From: Fagopyrum homotropicum
Taxonomy: Eukaryota; Streptophyta; Magnoliopsida; Caryophyllales; Polygonaceae
Assembly: GCA_033239125.1 (NCBI GenBank)
Contig: BSWB01000008.1
Span: forward strand, 8,276,001-8,340,000
Reading direction: 5' to 3'
Length of the DNA stretch: 64,000 nucleotides
Made by a program: the position numbers and the translations under genes. The notes beneath the pieces were generated by a model. The model searched no databases, was not told the origin of the DNA, and worked only from the letters and a program-made list of their open reading frames with translations. Position 1 is the first letter of the stretch, and the number at the start of each line of letters is the position of its first letter. Shown here one piece after another: positions 22,162-33,754 of this stretch.

Positions 22162-25106
22162 TTAAACAAGGTATAGTGGTGCAATCTCTTCAACTTGGAC
22201 TTCCGGTTGGTATTTCTTAAGTCTATGACCATTGACTTTGAAGCTTCCACTTGTTTCTCCCCAAATCTCAACTGCACCATAAGCGAAAACATGTTTCACA
22301 ACGTAAGACCCTGTCCATCTAGATTTCAACTTACCTGGAAAGAGGCGAAGGCGGGAGTTGAAGAGTAGAACTAAATCTCCTTCTTTGAACTCCTTAGGAA
22401 TGATACGCTTGTCATGCCATTTCTTTGTCCTTTCCTTGTAGATCTTGGCATTCTCATAAGCGTTCAAACGCAACTCTTCCAGCTCATTGATGTCCAAAAA
22501 CTACTTCTCACCGGCTTCCTTGATATCGAAGTTCAACCATTTGATCGCCCAATACGCCTTGTGTTCTAACTCAACGGGCAAATGACAAGACTTCCCATAT
22601 ACCAAATTATAAGGGGTGGTACCAATGAGAGTCTTGAATGTGGTCTTGTAAGCCCAAAGAGCGTCGTCCAACTTCATGGACTAATCCTTCCTCGTCCTAG
22701 AGACGGTCTTCTCCAAGATTGCTTTGATTTCTCTATTCGAGATCTCGACCTGTCCACTAGTTTGAGGGTGATAAGGGGTTGCTACCTTGTGGGTTACCCC
22801 ATACTTCGATAGAAGTGCTTTAAACTTCCGGTTGATGAAATGTGTCCCTCCATCGCTGATGATGATGCGTAGGGTCCCGAAACGTGGAAAGATAGTCTTA
22901 TTAAAGAACTTCACAACCACCATGGCGTTATCAGTGGGAGAGGCAATGGCTTCCACCCATCTAGAGACATAGTCGACAGCTAGGAGGATGCAGAGGTTTC
23001 CACCGGATGATGGGAAAGGTCCCATGAAATCAACCCCCCATACATAAAAAATCTCAACCTCTTGGATGTTATTGAGTGGTATCTCGTTCCTCCTAGATAA
23101 ATTCCCTGTTCTTTGGCATGCATCACAAGAAACAACAAACGTTTGCACATCCTTAAATAATGTAGGCCAAAAGAAACCAGAACGTAATACCTTGGCGCAT
23201 GCTTTGTGAGCGCTAGCATGCCCTCCACAAGGAAGCGAGTGGCAATGCCGTATAACACTAGTAACTTCATCTTCCGGAATACATCTTCGAAGCATCCCGT
23301 CTGGACCTCTCTTAAACATTAGAGGTTCATCCCAATAGTAGTGGCGTACATCTTTAAAGAATTTCTTCCTTTGAGCGTACGTCAATCCGGGTGGTATTTC
23401 CTGGAAAACAAGATAATTAACAATGTCAACATACCAAGGTTCTTTATTATTAAAAGTTTGGTGGAGAAAGTGTTCCACCAACTGTGGATGAGTTTTAGAA
23501 AAGAGAATAAGAAGTTTGTTATTCTCAGTTGACGGTATCTCGCTTTCGACCTCGGTCGAGGTCCAGAGTGGGTGACCAAGATATTCTTCAGTCAAGAACA
23601 CCTCGCTTGGTCCAGAAAGTGCCTCGGTCGAGGTACTGCAACTGGAACCGAAACTGGAGATTCTCTTCTCCTGGATTAGCTTCTCAATCTTAGCTCCTGG
23701 ATCTTCTTCAAGTGCCTTTAAGCTCCGTATATCTGCATCACAAGAAGCATCTATACCTTCCTCCATTAAGCTAAAACTAATAACTCTTTCAAGTGGATCA
23801 TTAATAAGGATAGAGCTCACCAATTCTCTTGATTCTTCCTCATCATAGCTGTTGAAGATATCATCCTCCAGCTGCTCTCCTTTCATTGCAGCAAGCAATG
23901 CAAACTCCACTTGATCACCGCCAATGTTGAATTGCAACTTGGCGTTCTTACAATCCACATTGCAACCCGAAGTTGCTAGAAATGGTCTCCCGAGAATGAT
24001 AGGAACGGGATAATCTGCGGGAATATCAAGCACAACAAAGTCTATAGGTAAGTAGAAGTTACCTAACTTAACCGGGACGTCTTCCAAAATGCCCACGGGA
24101 TGGGTAATGGAGCGGTCCGCCATGTATAACCTTATCTTCACCGGCTTGGGCTCTCCAAGTCCGATCTTCACACATAGCTTCAGCGGAATGATGCTCACGC
24201 TGGCTCCTAGATCACACAATGCCTCACAAGTAACATCCCCAACTTGAATGGGAATGCAAAATGAGCCGGGATCTCTTAACTTGGGTGGCATCTTCTCCTT
24301 CATGATTTGAATGAGCTCCGAAGATTTATATGTCATCCTTACTTCTCCAAAATCTTCCATCTTTCTCTTCCTTGATAGAATCTCTTTTAAGAATTTCCCA
24401 TAGGCGGGCATCCCTAGAATAGCATCAAGGAAAGGGATGTTAATATGTAGTTTATTCATCAAGTCAAGGAACTTACCAAAGTGCTTGTTTAAATGTGCTC
24501 TAGCCCTTGACTGGGGGAATGGAAGTGGTGGTTTATAAGTAGGAGGTGGGACATAAACTTCAGTTTTGTCCGACTATTTCTGTGACTCTACCTCGGGTGG
24601 TACCTCGACCGAAGTGTTCTTCGTCTGTACCTGGACCGAGGTGTTCTTCACTAGCATCGACCGAGGCACTGGATTTGCAGTTTTCAATCCACTTCTCGTC
24701 GTTATTGCCATGATCTGTCCCTTGGGGTTGCTCTTTGTCCTTGATGGGAGCTTCCCTGGGTCTCTTGGCGCTTCATTCGCCTTATTAAAGAATTGTTGTT
24801 CTAAGGCTTTTTGTGCCTTCGAAAATGAAGTCATGGACGTCTCCATAGCATTGAGCTTGATCAAAATAGCCTCCAGAACTGCATCTTTCTTCTCTGGATG
24901 GGACGAGCTTGATCTAAACTCCTGGCTCTTTAATGGAGTAGAAGAAGAAGAAGAGAGGAAAGGATTAGAAGAATTATTTGAATTGGAGTTAGAGTAAGGG
25001 TTACCTGAATTTTAATTTTGATTGTTGGGCCTCCAATTATTGTTGTTGGAGCCTCTATTGTTGTTGTAGTTATTGTTCCGGGAACCATTGTTGTTGTTCC
25101 GGGAGC

Positions 25107-25137
<31 letters not shown>

Positions 25138-26289
25138 CCGGGAACCATTGTTGTTCCTTGAGCCTTGATATCCTTCCTCTTCCTTCTTGGTGTGAGCAAC
25201 CAAAAGATCCTTCAATTGCTTCACATCATTCTTGAGGGAAATGAGTTGATTATCATTTGATGGAGCTTCCTGGAAATTAACTCTCTTAACTCCATTTTCA
25301 GCTCCTTGGTGGGAGTACTTATCCATGTGCAAAGCTTGTTTTTCAATGAATTCCCAAGCTTCATCAATCGGCATGTCCATGAATGTGCCGGCGGATAGTA
25401 GTTGAAGGCTGAATTGGGTAGCTCCATCCAATCCCTTGAAGTAAATCTCCAACAACTCTATCTTTGGAATCCCATGATGTGGGCAATCCAAAAGAACATC
25501 TTTAAATCTTTCCCATGACTTGGACAAACTCTCCTTTTCCTTCATGATAAATGCATTGATCTTCCCTCTCATTTCAACAGTTTTGGAGGGGGGAAAGAAT
25601 TTTGTCAAGAACTCCGTCGTCATCTCCTCCCAAGTGTTGATCTTTCCAGGTGGAAAAGACTGGTACCAAGTAAGCAACCTGTCTTTCAAAGAAAAGTAAA
25701 AAGGCCTTAACTTGTAATTATTATTTTCCACCCTTGAAGGTTTCAAGGTCTCCATCAAAATCTCATAGTTCTGCAAATGTTGATGTGGAGATTCCCTCTC
25801 TATACCGCCAAACTGGCATTGGCGGATCATGGAAAGAACTTGCGGTCGAAGTTCATAATCATGTTCCGCTGGATCTCCTAGGTTGACTCCTGGACGCCTC
25901 ACTTGCTGGTTTGGGTCCATTCTCTGCCCTAGGGTCTGTGGAATACCTGCAAAAAGAACAACTCGGACTGGCATCCGAGGTGGAAGTATCTCGGCCGGGG
26001 CAGCTGGAGCGGGATCCTGCCTCGGTCGAGGGTCTGGTCGAGGCAAGATCTGAGCTCTTAACTCAGCCATGTCAGCTGCAATCTCTGCAGCTCTGGTGCG
26101 ATTTTCCTCCCTTTCACGCTGCAATTCCTCCCTATTGAGGCGCAGCTGTTCCATTGCCTCATTCAACTCGGCCTCAAGATCGCGATCGTCTCGATTGGCC
26201 ATTTTCACTTCTTTCAAGCGTCTCTTATATGTCTTTTCTGGTCCGGGATCGTAAGGAACGATTTCCTTCCCAGCACGGGTTCTTCACAT
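22162..26289 (-). pseudogene. Element C gag-(protease-integrase) polyprotein without RT/RNase H
   Basis: The ATG at 26289 is followed at once by TGA where related element I has CAA; a long open stretch then covers gag (26217-25012), including a charged coiled-coil-like start, the Retrotrans_gag core ([10 protein letters not shown]) and an Asn-rich tail. Stops follow near 25012 and 24574. Protease ([11 protein letters not shown]) is intact. After a linker with CCTCGGTCGAGG dyads, the sequence jumps straight to the pre-integrase block ([14 protein letters not shown]), the zinc finger (CHS...GGH...CDAC) and the DDE core; the whole reverse transcriptase and RNase H region is absent. Stops near 22681 and 22503 break the C-terminal part. 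The identical gap in element I shows that the deletion was inherited by transposition. Confidence 0.88.
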
Positions 26290-26394
26290 AAACCTAAAAA
26301 GAAGAACCTACAAAAGCCACTCAAGTAGAGTGATTAGTAGCAACAGGGGCAATAGCCCCGAAAGACAACCGTAACCGGATCGGTCTAGACCAGG

Positions 26395-26412
26395 TCCCCG
26401 GCAACGACGCCA
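26395..26412 (-). other. Primer-binding site of C (tRNA-Asp type)
   Basis: Minus-strand TGGCGTCGTTGCCGGGGA, one mismatch from the perfect tRNA-Asp complement seen in F and I, 6 nt from the LTR end. 26290-26394 is leader without a gene. Confidence 0.8.
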
Positions 26413-26418
26413 AAAACT

Positions 26419-26529
26419 TGTTTGCTCCAAATGGTGTGTGCAAGCTTTAAATTTATAACCCAAGAAGTATGCTTAAAACAAGGATGCGAACCCGCAGTGT
26501 ACGGATCAATTGTAATAAAAGCAAGAATT
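26419..26529 (-). repeat. 5' LTR remnant of C (111 bp)
   Basis: Matches the ends of the G and I LTRs, including the GCGAACCCGCAGTGTACGG block, and stops matching abruptly after GAATTC at about 26529, where unrelated sequence begins. The rest of this LTR is not found in the window. Confidence 0.8.
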
Positions 26530-29522
26530 CACCAAGTGTATTAAACTTCAAAAGAGATAGAAGAACAATAAGTCCGTGATCTTATAGAAGGTCAACTACA
26601 AACTAGTTGGTAATAACTGAGACATAACACGTGCGGGTCAACTAGTAGTAACGGGTTGGCGGATAAGGATAATAACCATAGACTTATGAAAGAATTTTTA
26701 TAGACATCTGGAGGATCCTTCAAGAGATCAACGGCGACAAATGTGAAGTTAAATCGGTACACGTACTAGTAACCTTAATAGTAACGGGGAATGAGTCAAT
26801 TCAGCCACTTTAATTAAGAACTTAAGAAGAACGATTAGGTGGACAGGAATGACCCCCTTATGTTATTTGAGACCAAGGGAATGTTGTAAGTGATTTACTA
26901 CCTACTGGCTATATATCACAACTAGTACAGACAGATTATAAAAGGAGAATTGGACGAGTAAGAAGTATACACTTTTGATAAGGTTCTATGTCAGTCTAGG
27001 CAGAGTGTGCGTAGCATTTCATACAAGGGAGAATGATGATTCCCCTACGATATTGGCGGAAGAAACCTTGTGATTAAGAGATGCAAGGAATAAAGACCTA
27101 CAAATGAGTGTAAGAGCGAAGATAGAACTCACAGGTGTAGGGAAGTTTGACCTCGTCAAAGAGATAAGAAGTGGTGAGGAATCACGACGCCAGTATAAAA
27201 AAGAGTTGGAGGCCGGTAGCAAAGTCAATGGAGTTCAAAAGAGCAATATTATAAACAACGCTAATGAAGGAACATATGAGAATGACCTAGGAGACTCGAG
27301 AAAGAGAGTTGGCCTAAGGAAATGGAAGTGGGGAGGATAGAACGAACTAACGAAGGGGGAGATGATTAACCGAGCAGTTGATGCTTACTAGGGATTTTAC
27401 GCCAGTAGAAGTATGAGAGGAGTGAGTACGAGATATTGAGGCAAGCCAACTATAGACTAACCAATGTCAACGGAGGACGTGTAAGTGTTGCTGATATTGG
27501 TGAGTTATGTGACGTTAAAGAGAGATACTTGTGAATGTGGAAGTATGAGGTAGCTTTACCGACGCCTTGGGGGATTTCCTCGAGTAGGCAATGACAACCC
27601 TCTTGGATGCATTAAAGGTATAAAGAGAACCATGTTAGAGATTTCGTGAGGGCTGATTCAGATCAAACTCCGGTCGAGTCAAAGAGTTTGGATCCATGTT
27701 AGAAGAATTCAAAAAGTGAACGGAAGAGGTCGTCTTCTAATCGTTACCGTATTTCCTTAAGTTAAGTAAGGAAAGTTCTTGATACTTCATCCGGATAGGA
27801 CTTATGGTATAATCGGGGAAAAGAATTTCGGGGGACAATCACTTTGGACTCACAGAAAATGTCCTTATGACTCATGGATGGTAGCAGAACTATCAAAGTA
27901 GCGTAGCAGAAGCGTAGTGGGCCCTAACCCACCGAGCAAGAAGCTCAATGGTACAGAAAAACGACGTGTCGAGTTAAAATAAGGATAGTGGGTGAAATGC
28001 ATTCTGTTGGGAAAGAAGTGAGATAGTCTACGCGAAGTGACTGGGAATATTGTATGGGAATAAAGAGATTACAGAAAAAGAGTGTTACTCTATTATGGAT
28101 CCGAGCAAAGAATGAAGGCTTTGTTATATGTTGCTAGACAAGTGGTTATGAATCCTATACTAATGGCGTACTGTGGAGTGAGTTTTCTTGATGGATTAAG
28201 AGAAGAATTAACGACGTAATAAAAATATGGTGCAAGGCTTACACTAGAAAGCTCAAAGTGAGTAACTACCCTACTGAGTCGGAAGACTCATAAGGGAGGA
28301 AGCGGCAGAAGTATACCTGCAACTCAGTAATCGCGCATAGAGAAAGCATAATCTCAGGTAGATTTTACGTGTAATGTTATATTGGAATGGAGCCGAGTTA
28401 CGCTTAGCGTCAGAGGAATACTCTCGGTCCGGTAAACGTGGAGATATAAGAGTGCAATGCTGATGGTGTGTTAGCAATATCGAGTTGTTATGATCAAACG
28501 ATGGTGATGCAAGATCACCTTGTGTCTAGTATTGTCATTGTGGACACCTTCTATATCACCTAAGATCTTGGATACTGCGTAAGAAGTTTGAGTTGAGCTA
28601 GAGATCTATAAAATAATATGATGACGTCGATAGAACACAAAGATTGATCACCGGATTTTGAGTGTTAAGTTATATCAAGTTTCAGACAAAAAAAATGAGC
28701 AGATGATGATTCCTTAATGGAGGAACCATATGAATGAGTCATAATAGGAGACAAGACCAAGTGAGCTGTGATACAACTAACCTTAAGCACTTAGTTAAGT
28801 GCCAGGAGATATATAAGGGGATATCCTAGATCGGATACTCGGAACCTTTTTAGAAGACTAGAAGGAAAGAAATTGGAATAAATTACCTCAGGAAGGTCAT
28901 CAAAAGATCTCGAGGTGAGTTGTGTAAGGCAACCTTGTGAGACCTTGCAAGTGGAGTTGAAAGTGATTGATGGACTAGTATTCCTCAACCTATTGAGGAG
29001 AGCAACCCCATTGGTCCACGGGTTTAGTTAGCGGGAATACCTACTAGACCCGAGTTAGGTCCTCAGAATCGAGGATCGGACAGTTGGGCCGATTGATACC
29101 GATGAGATATCCGATAACCACTCTTGGACGTGGTAGCAAGCGCTTGTGATATATGTACATGAAAATATTTTCGGAGTCATTGGTTTTATGAAAAGCCGAC
29201 GAGGCTACTTGAGATATTATGGATAGTATGAGACACAACCTTTCATAGATATATGTGGAGATAGTTGTAACCTTGGGAGCGACGAGTTAGGGCTTGGCCC
29301 TATAACTGTGTTATATTGTGTGACTATTTGTTTTTTTTTTTTGCTTGAGTGCTTAGTCAGGGAGTGTGTTATTGGTGACCTTGATGTGCGGGATACTTAT
29401 ATGTAGAAACGATGAGTCTTGTGCGGTAGCAAGTAGATACACTGGATTCATACCTTGAGGGTTGATCTTATGAATGACGTATTTTAAGTTTCGGGACGAA
29501 ACTTATTTTAAGGGGGTACTGA
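26530..29522 (+). mobile_element. Element D: decayed internal region of a Ty3/gypsy element, probably chromovirus (Tekay/Del type)
   Basis: Nearly 3 kb without a credible ORF; short ORFs here are not trusted. Two clues suggest a decayed plus-strand pol: around 29200-29235 a reading frame with stops resembles the end of a chromovirus polyprotein (an EAT...MDSMRH-like string), and 29491-29520 reads TCGGGACGAAACTT followed by an AAGGGGG tract, the usual end of such elements. The 5' LTR, primer site and recognisable RT are not found. The assignment is tentative. Confidence 0.5.
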
Positions 29523-32262
29523 TGTAATATCCGAAAATTTTATTTCCAATAAATTTCGAGGCGAACCGAAATTTGACTAGTTTAAACTTCTTCCATTCTA
29601 ATTTCAAGCCATGAATGATACTTTCATGGTTCACATTCTAGATGATCCATCTTTTTATCATTTTTGTGATAAATAAGATTTTTAGACGACATTATATTTT
29701 CGTTAAATAAAATTTTACTCACATTTATTTTACCATTTTTTTTTATAAATGAAATAAACCTTAATTGTTTCCTCTTCATTTAAAATAACCTTTTTATTTA
29801 ATTATTTTTTTTCCTCCTACCCTTGAAACCCTAATCCCTAATTCTCTTCCCACAAACAGCAACCTACGCTTCTTTGAAGAGCCGCAACCTTCTCATCTTC
29901 CTTTACCTTCTTCCCTCTTCCTCACATGGAGATGAGATCGGCATCACCTTGAATCGAAAACCGGATGGCCGCCGCTTGTGTCTACCAAACCAGCCGCGCC
30001 GTTCCCTTTCTTTCTCACCGCCGCACCGCTCTTCTCATCTTCCCTGTTTACTATCAACCGCAGACCGTGCAGCAGCTGACCTTCTTCGATTCGTCGGGGA
30101 CTCCGGTGGTGCCGCCTCGATCGACTTCTTCGGCCGTGCAGGTAACACCCATTCTTCCCTCCCTCTCTTCTTCTGTGGTTACCGAAACACTGTCCTCTTA
30201 CCACCTGCGGTCCTCTGCAGCACCGGAGAAGAAGGGGATGCCGTCGACCCTGGGTAAGAAGACCGCTAGTCGGAAGCCGTTCCGGAGACAGAGGCCACCG
30301 ATTGGAGTGTCGAGTCGCCACCGCCGTTTTAGTCTTCTTCTTGTTTCGACTCAGGCTGCAATGCGTCTTCTGTTTCCGCCTTCAGCCCGACCCTAGTGGA
30401 AATGTCGACTCCCGCTCTACCTCATGTTCCGGCGCCACAAAGACCCAACTCCAACGCTAATCGTCTCGTTCTTTCGGCCAAGATCACGATCTTACTTTGC
30501 AAGCTGGTGGTGAAAGTAGTATGTGAAGTTTACAGTAATTGATTTTTAGGTTTGAAGATAATTATGGTCTAATCTTATTTAATGATGAGGATTAGTGATG
30601 ATGTATGGAGTGGTATGGCTTTATTTATCTTAAAGGTATGTTGAGTATTCTTAGGTGTTGCAATCGAAGTTGGTTGGAATGTATGTGCATTGGTGCTTTG
30701 GAAGTAGAGAGGTTGTGTATAGTGAGTGGTTATGAAGGCTATGTAAGATGTGAGTTGGTATGTGAGATGAACGTTGTACATATTAAGGTAATATATGAAT
30801 GCTTGTAGCCTAAAACGTCGAATAAATGACTTGAAATAGATGTTTAGATAGTATTAGATCTTGGACATAGTATTAATTCTTAAAATTATTATAATAACTT
30901 ACGTAAAGATTTATGTTAGCGGATTGTCCAGCATATCTAGAGTTATAAAGCTCCAATGTAGGCTTGTTAGGTAGTTTAGTAAAATGCAGGTTTTGGCTAA
31001 GTACAGGAGTTTTTGTGTTGAGGAGTTCACTTGGGATTTTCGTGTAGGATTGATTATTGATTCTTTCTGAGTTTTGTTTCTTTCAGGGAGTAGAGTGCAT
31101 TGCATCAAAAGGTTAGATATTTTATTTGGGGATTTTTGGTTTTTTTTTTTGTATGAGTATCTTAAGAGGAGACAAAGTAGGATTCCTGAGAGTTCTCATA
31201 GGAAGCTTTAGAAATTTTCTAGCTTAGCTAGATCCTTTTTGTGAATGTTAGATTGTGATTTTGGGCTTCATAAGAAGCTTTAGAAATTTTCTAACAATAT
31301 TTTGGGGTATTGAGACGAAAGGGTAAAATAGTCTTTTTACCTTTATGAGGCTATTTTGGTAAATTCTCCTATGATAGACTTAAGTATCTTAGAAGTTAGA
31401 GACTTCAAGCAAATGGGATACATTATTGATCCACTTACCTCTTATGACAGGCGATTGAATTCTACGGTTTCAGACCGAGTTGATATTACGAGAGTTGAGA
31501 TTTGATTCAGGTAAGTCCTTTGGGCTTACTTAGCTGACTTCTAGATATGAGTATGAATAATGGTAGTGGTGTGTGAATGAGATGCTTATAGTTATATTTT
31601 AGTAATATTTATTTGCCGACCTATACCTTGGCCTAAGAGTAACGGGCGGTGGCATTCTGCTCAGTTAGCTTGAGGGCGCTGGGGGTTTCTTTAGGGACTA
31701 GTCCACACTCGGTTTGTAGTGATGCTACCGGCGGAGGTAAGCTAGACCTACACCCAGTTAGATAAGGAACGGAGGCGAGAACTCTTAAGAGTTCTCGTGC
31801 CACAACTGTAAAATGGAATAAGGTGAATCACTTAACTACTAGATAATAACCGGTTTGTGTGCCAGCATGATGATTGTTTTATATTATCTTGATTGTGTTT
31901 GTGCTATCGTTATTCGTCTTATATTTAGATTGTTAGCTAACGGTTTATCCGTGTTGTAGTTTGTGTAGAGATAAACAGTTGTAGAGAGATTCGGGACTGA
32001 TGGTCAGCCGGGTCCACGTACTCATTAGATGGGGACGGGGAGTCTTCCATACGGCATGCATGTTATGTACCTATATATATATGTTTGTAAGGCTGTCACA
32101 TGTGTACATTCATACCATAAAAATATTATGTTTTGAAATTGTTTTAAATATATTTGTGCCTTGTTGTAAGATCCTAGTAAAGTTGTTGTTAAACCAAGGT
32201 CGGGACCCATTGTGAGGTCCTAACCAGTAGCTCCCCGAGTTCCGAGAACTTGGGGTGTTACA
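29523..32262 (+). repeat. Probable 3' LTR of element D (2740 bp)
   Basis: Begins TGTAATAT right after the purine tract and ends TGTTACA; such ends and length fit long chromovirus LTRs. The stretch 29820-30480 is GC-rich, with ORFs on both strands that look incidental. No second LTR copy is in the window, so the boundaries rest on the end motifs and the polypurine tract only. Confidence 0.55.
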
Positions 32263-32566
32263 GAGACGACTAGGAAGGCGTGAAGATGAGAGAGTGCTGC
32301 TAGGGTTTGTACGTGAGATGGATAACACTAGAAGGCGGCAGGGAGGAGGTACGGTTAGTGAAGGGCATGGTGCCAGCTGTAACTCGCGTTGTCGAAATAT
32401 GTGCGCAGGAAGGGAGAGAAAGAAGGAGTTGTTTACGTGTGAGAGGAGAGGCGGGGCTAGGGTTGGCATGAGAGAGCAAGGAGGCAAGGAGAAGGGCTGA
32501 GTTTCATATCGGGCCCAGCTGGTTGCTCTTGACGGGCCTAGATGGTAAGGTTCTCATGGGCTGAAA
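32263..32566. other. Unassigned 300 bp between D and the LINE tail
   Basis: Purine-rich, with GGGCC-type motifs near 32510-32560. I recognise no gene or repeat here. It could be flank or part of an unrelated LTR. Confidence 0.4.
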
Positions 32567-33130
32567 CTTTTTTTTTGTGGGAAGGAGAGGCAGTGGTTTC
32601 CGGCGCATCTGGACGCGCTTTTATTAATAAAAAGAAGGCTAAGTAGTCATCACACGGGGGATAGCCTGACCCCTTACATCATCAAGTAAAAGATCAACTA
32701 CACCTTCTGGCAGGTCACTCAAGACATTCAACCCCAAAGGAAGGTTCATAGCAAAATTAACAATAAAAATCCGCTACTCTATTCACCTCGCGGTAGACGT
32801 GTCGAAACTGGATATTCTAGTCTCTTTTCATGAAGTCTTGGTATATGAAAACCAGACTAGCTAAGGGATGGTGAGGGGCGATGTTTTTCTTGAGAATTTT
32901 GATAATCAGAAGGGAATCAGTTTCGAAGATAACCGATCGATAACCAGACTCCCAAGCAATCCAAAGTCTATGAACCATACCCCAACTTTCAGCCATAGGG
33001 ACGGAACATATACTTAGGTTAACACCAAAGCCGCTCAACCATTCTCCTGCATTATAACGAAACACGCCCGCCGCAGAGGCGTACTCACCGTTTTTCTTCG
33101 CACCATCCGTGTTGACTTTGATGACTCCAG
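32567..33130 (-). mobile_element. 5'-truncated LINE (L1-type) tail with RNase H domain
   Basis: The minus strand reads an RNase H-like domain of the kind found at the C-terminus of plant LINE ORF2: VNTDGA, an AES block and FETDS supply the expected D, E and D. After MKRD the frame closes and about 250 bp of 3' untranslated sequence lead to a run of nine A (T run at 32568-32576 on the plus strand). Everything before the RNase H is missing, as in 5'-truncated LINE insertions. It joins E pol at about 33130 without a frame break. An 11-bp direct repeat (GCCTAGATGGT) occurs at 32535 and 33138; only the latter is immediately beside the junction, so it is at best weak evidence for a target duplication. 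Confidence 0.7.
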
Positions 33131-33754
33131 CTGGGGGTTGCCTAGATGGTTTTGCCTCTTCCTCAAGGAGGATCCTATGCATACAAGTGGATGGACTTAT
33201 CCCCTTGATGTCCGCAATAGTCCACCCAAGGGTCGTCTTGTGCTCTTTCAACTCCTTCACCAACTTCTTCTCTTGAATTGTTGACAACTTGCTAGAGATG
33301 ATTACCGGCAAGGTGTTGTTTTCTCCAAGAAAGGCATACTTGAGGTGAGGTGGAAGGTCCCTCAATTCTATCTTCGGTGCCTACACGATAGATGGAACAA
33401 GCTTCTCGCTTGGAGTTAGTAAGGTGGGCCAATTGGCCAAAGTGGAGATAGGGAGATTTTTGTGCCCATCCAATTGGGCTAGGACTTCCTTCATGCTAGA
33501 TGTTAAGGCATATTCTAAAGTATGAATGTCAATGTCATGCTCAATTATGTTTTTCAATTCATCCATGTCAGAAATATCAAAAACATCTTGAATGATAGGA
33601 TCAATAATATCAATGGCACTGAGGGAATAATAATCAATAGGGTATTTCATTGCATCATAAATGTCAAACTCAACTACCTCCCCATTAAATTCCATGGTAA
33701 ATTTGCCACTAACATAGTCAATCTTAGTCCTAGCGGTTTTTAGAAACGGTCTTC
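33131..33754 (-). pseudogene. Element E pol, downstream piece (protease end to start of RT)
   Basis: The minus strand continues the protease of the piece at 53689-54146 across the F insertion: RPFLKTARTKIDYVSG and an acidic linker (33754-33381), a stop near 33381, then the pre-RT block ([11 protein letters not shown]...STCMHRILLEEEAKPSRQP). At 33130 it is cut by the LINE tail; RT catalytic motifs, RNase H and integrase of E are not found. E belongs to the Athila/Tat clade but is clearly divergent from A-C, H and I. Confidence 0.82.

Larger units (their letters stand above)
20307..26529 (-). mobile_element. Element C: degenerate, non-autonomous Athila-type element of a second LTR family
   Basis: Read on the minus strand: 5' LTR remnant (26529-26419), primer-binding site, gag, protease, integrase, hairpin, TATA, ORF3, then cut by B at 20307. 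Its dyad word is CCTCGGTCGAGG (for example 21799-21810, 23550-23561, 23622-23633). Reverse transcriptase and RNase H are missing at a junction shared with element I. Several stops show that it is old. The rest of ORF3 and the 3' LTR should lie beyond the window's left edge. Confidence 0.85.

Noticed and set aside
27104..27340. 78-codon plus-strand ORF in D
   Set aside because: Lys/Arg/Glu-rich, isolated, no motif; likely chance in decayed sequence.
29874..30396. Overlapping plus and minus ORFs in GC-rich sequence that could suggest a host exon
   Set aside because: Inside the probable D LTR, low-complexity composition, no domain recognised.
32535..33149. GCCTAGATGGT repeated at 32535 and 33138 as LINE target duplication
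   Set aside because: The copy at 32535 is about 20 bp beyond the A run and is not followed by E pol sequence; may be chance.
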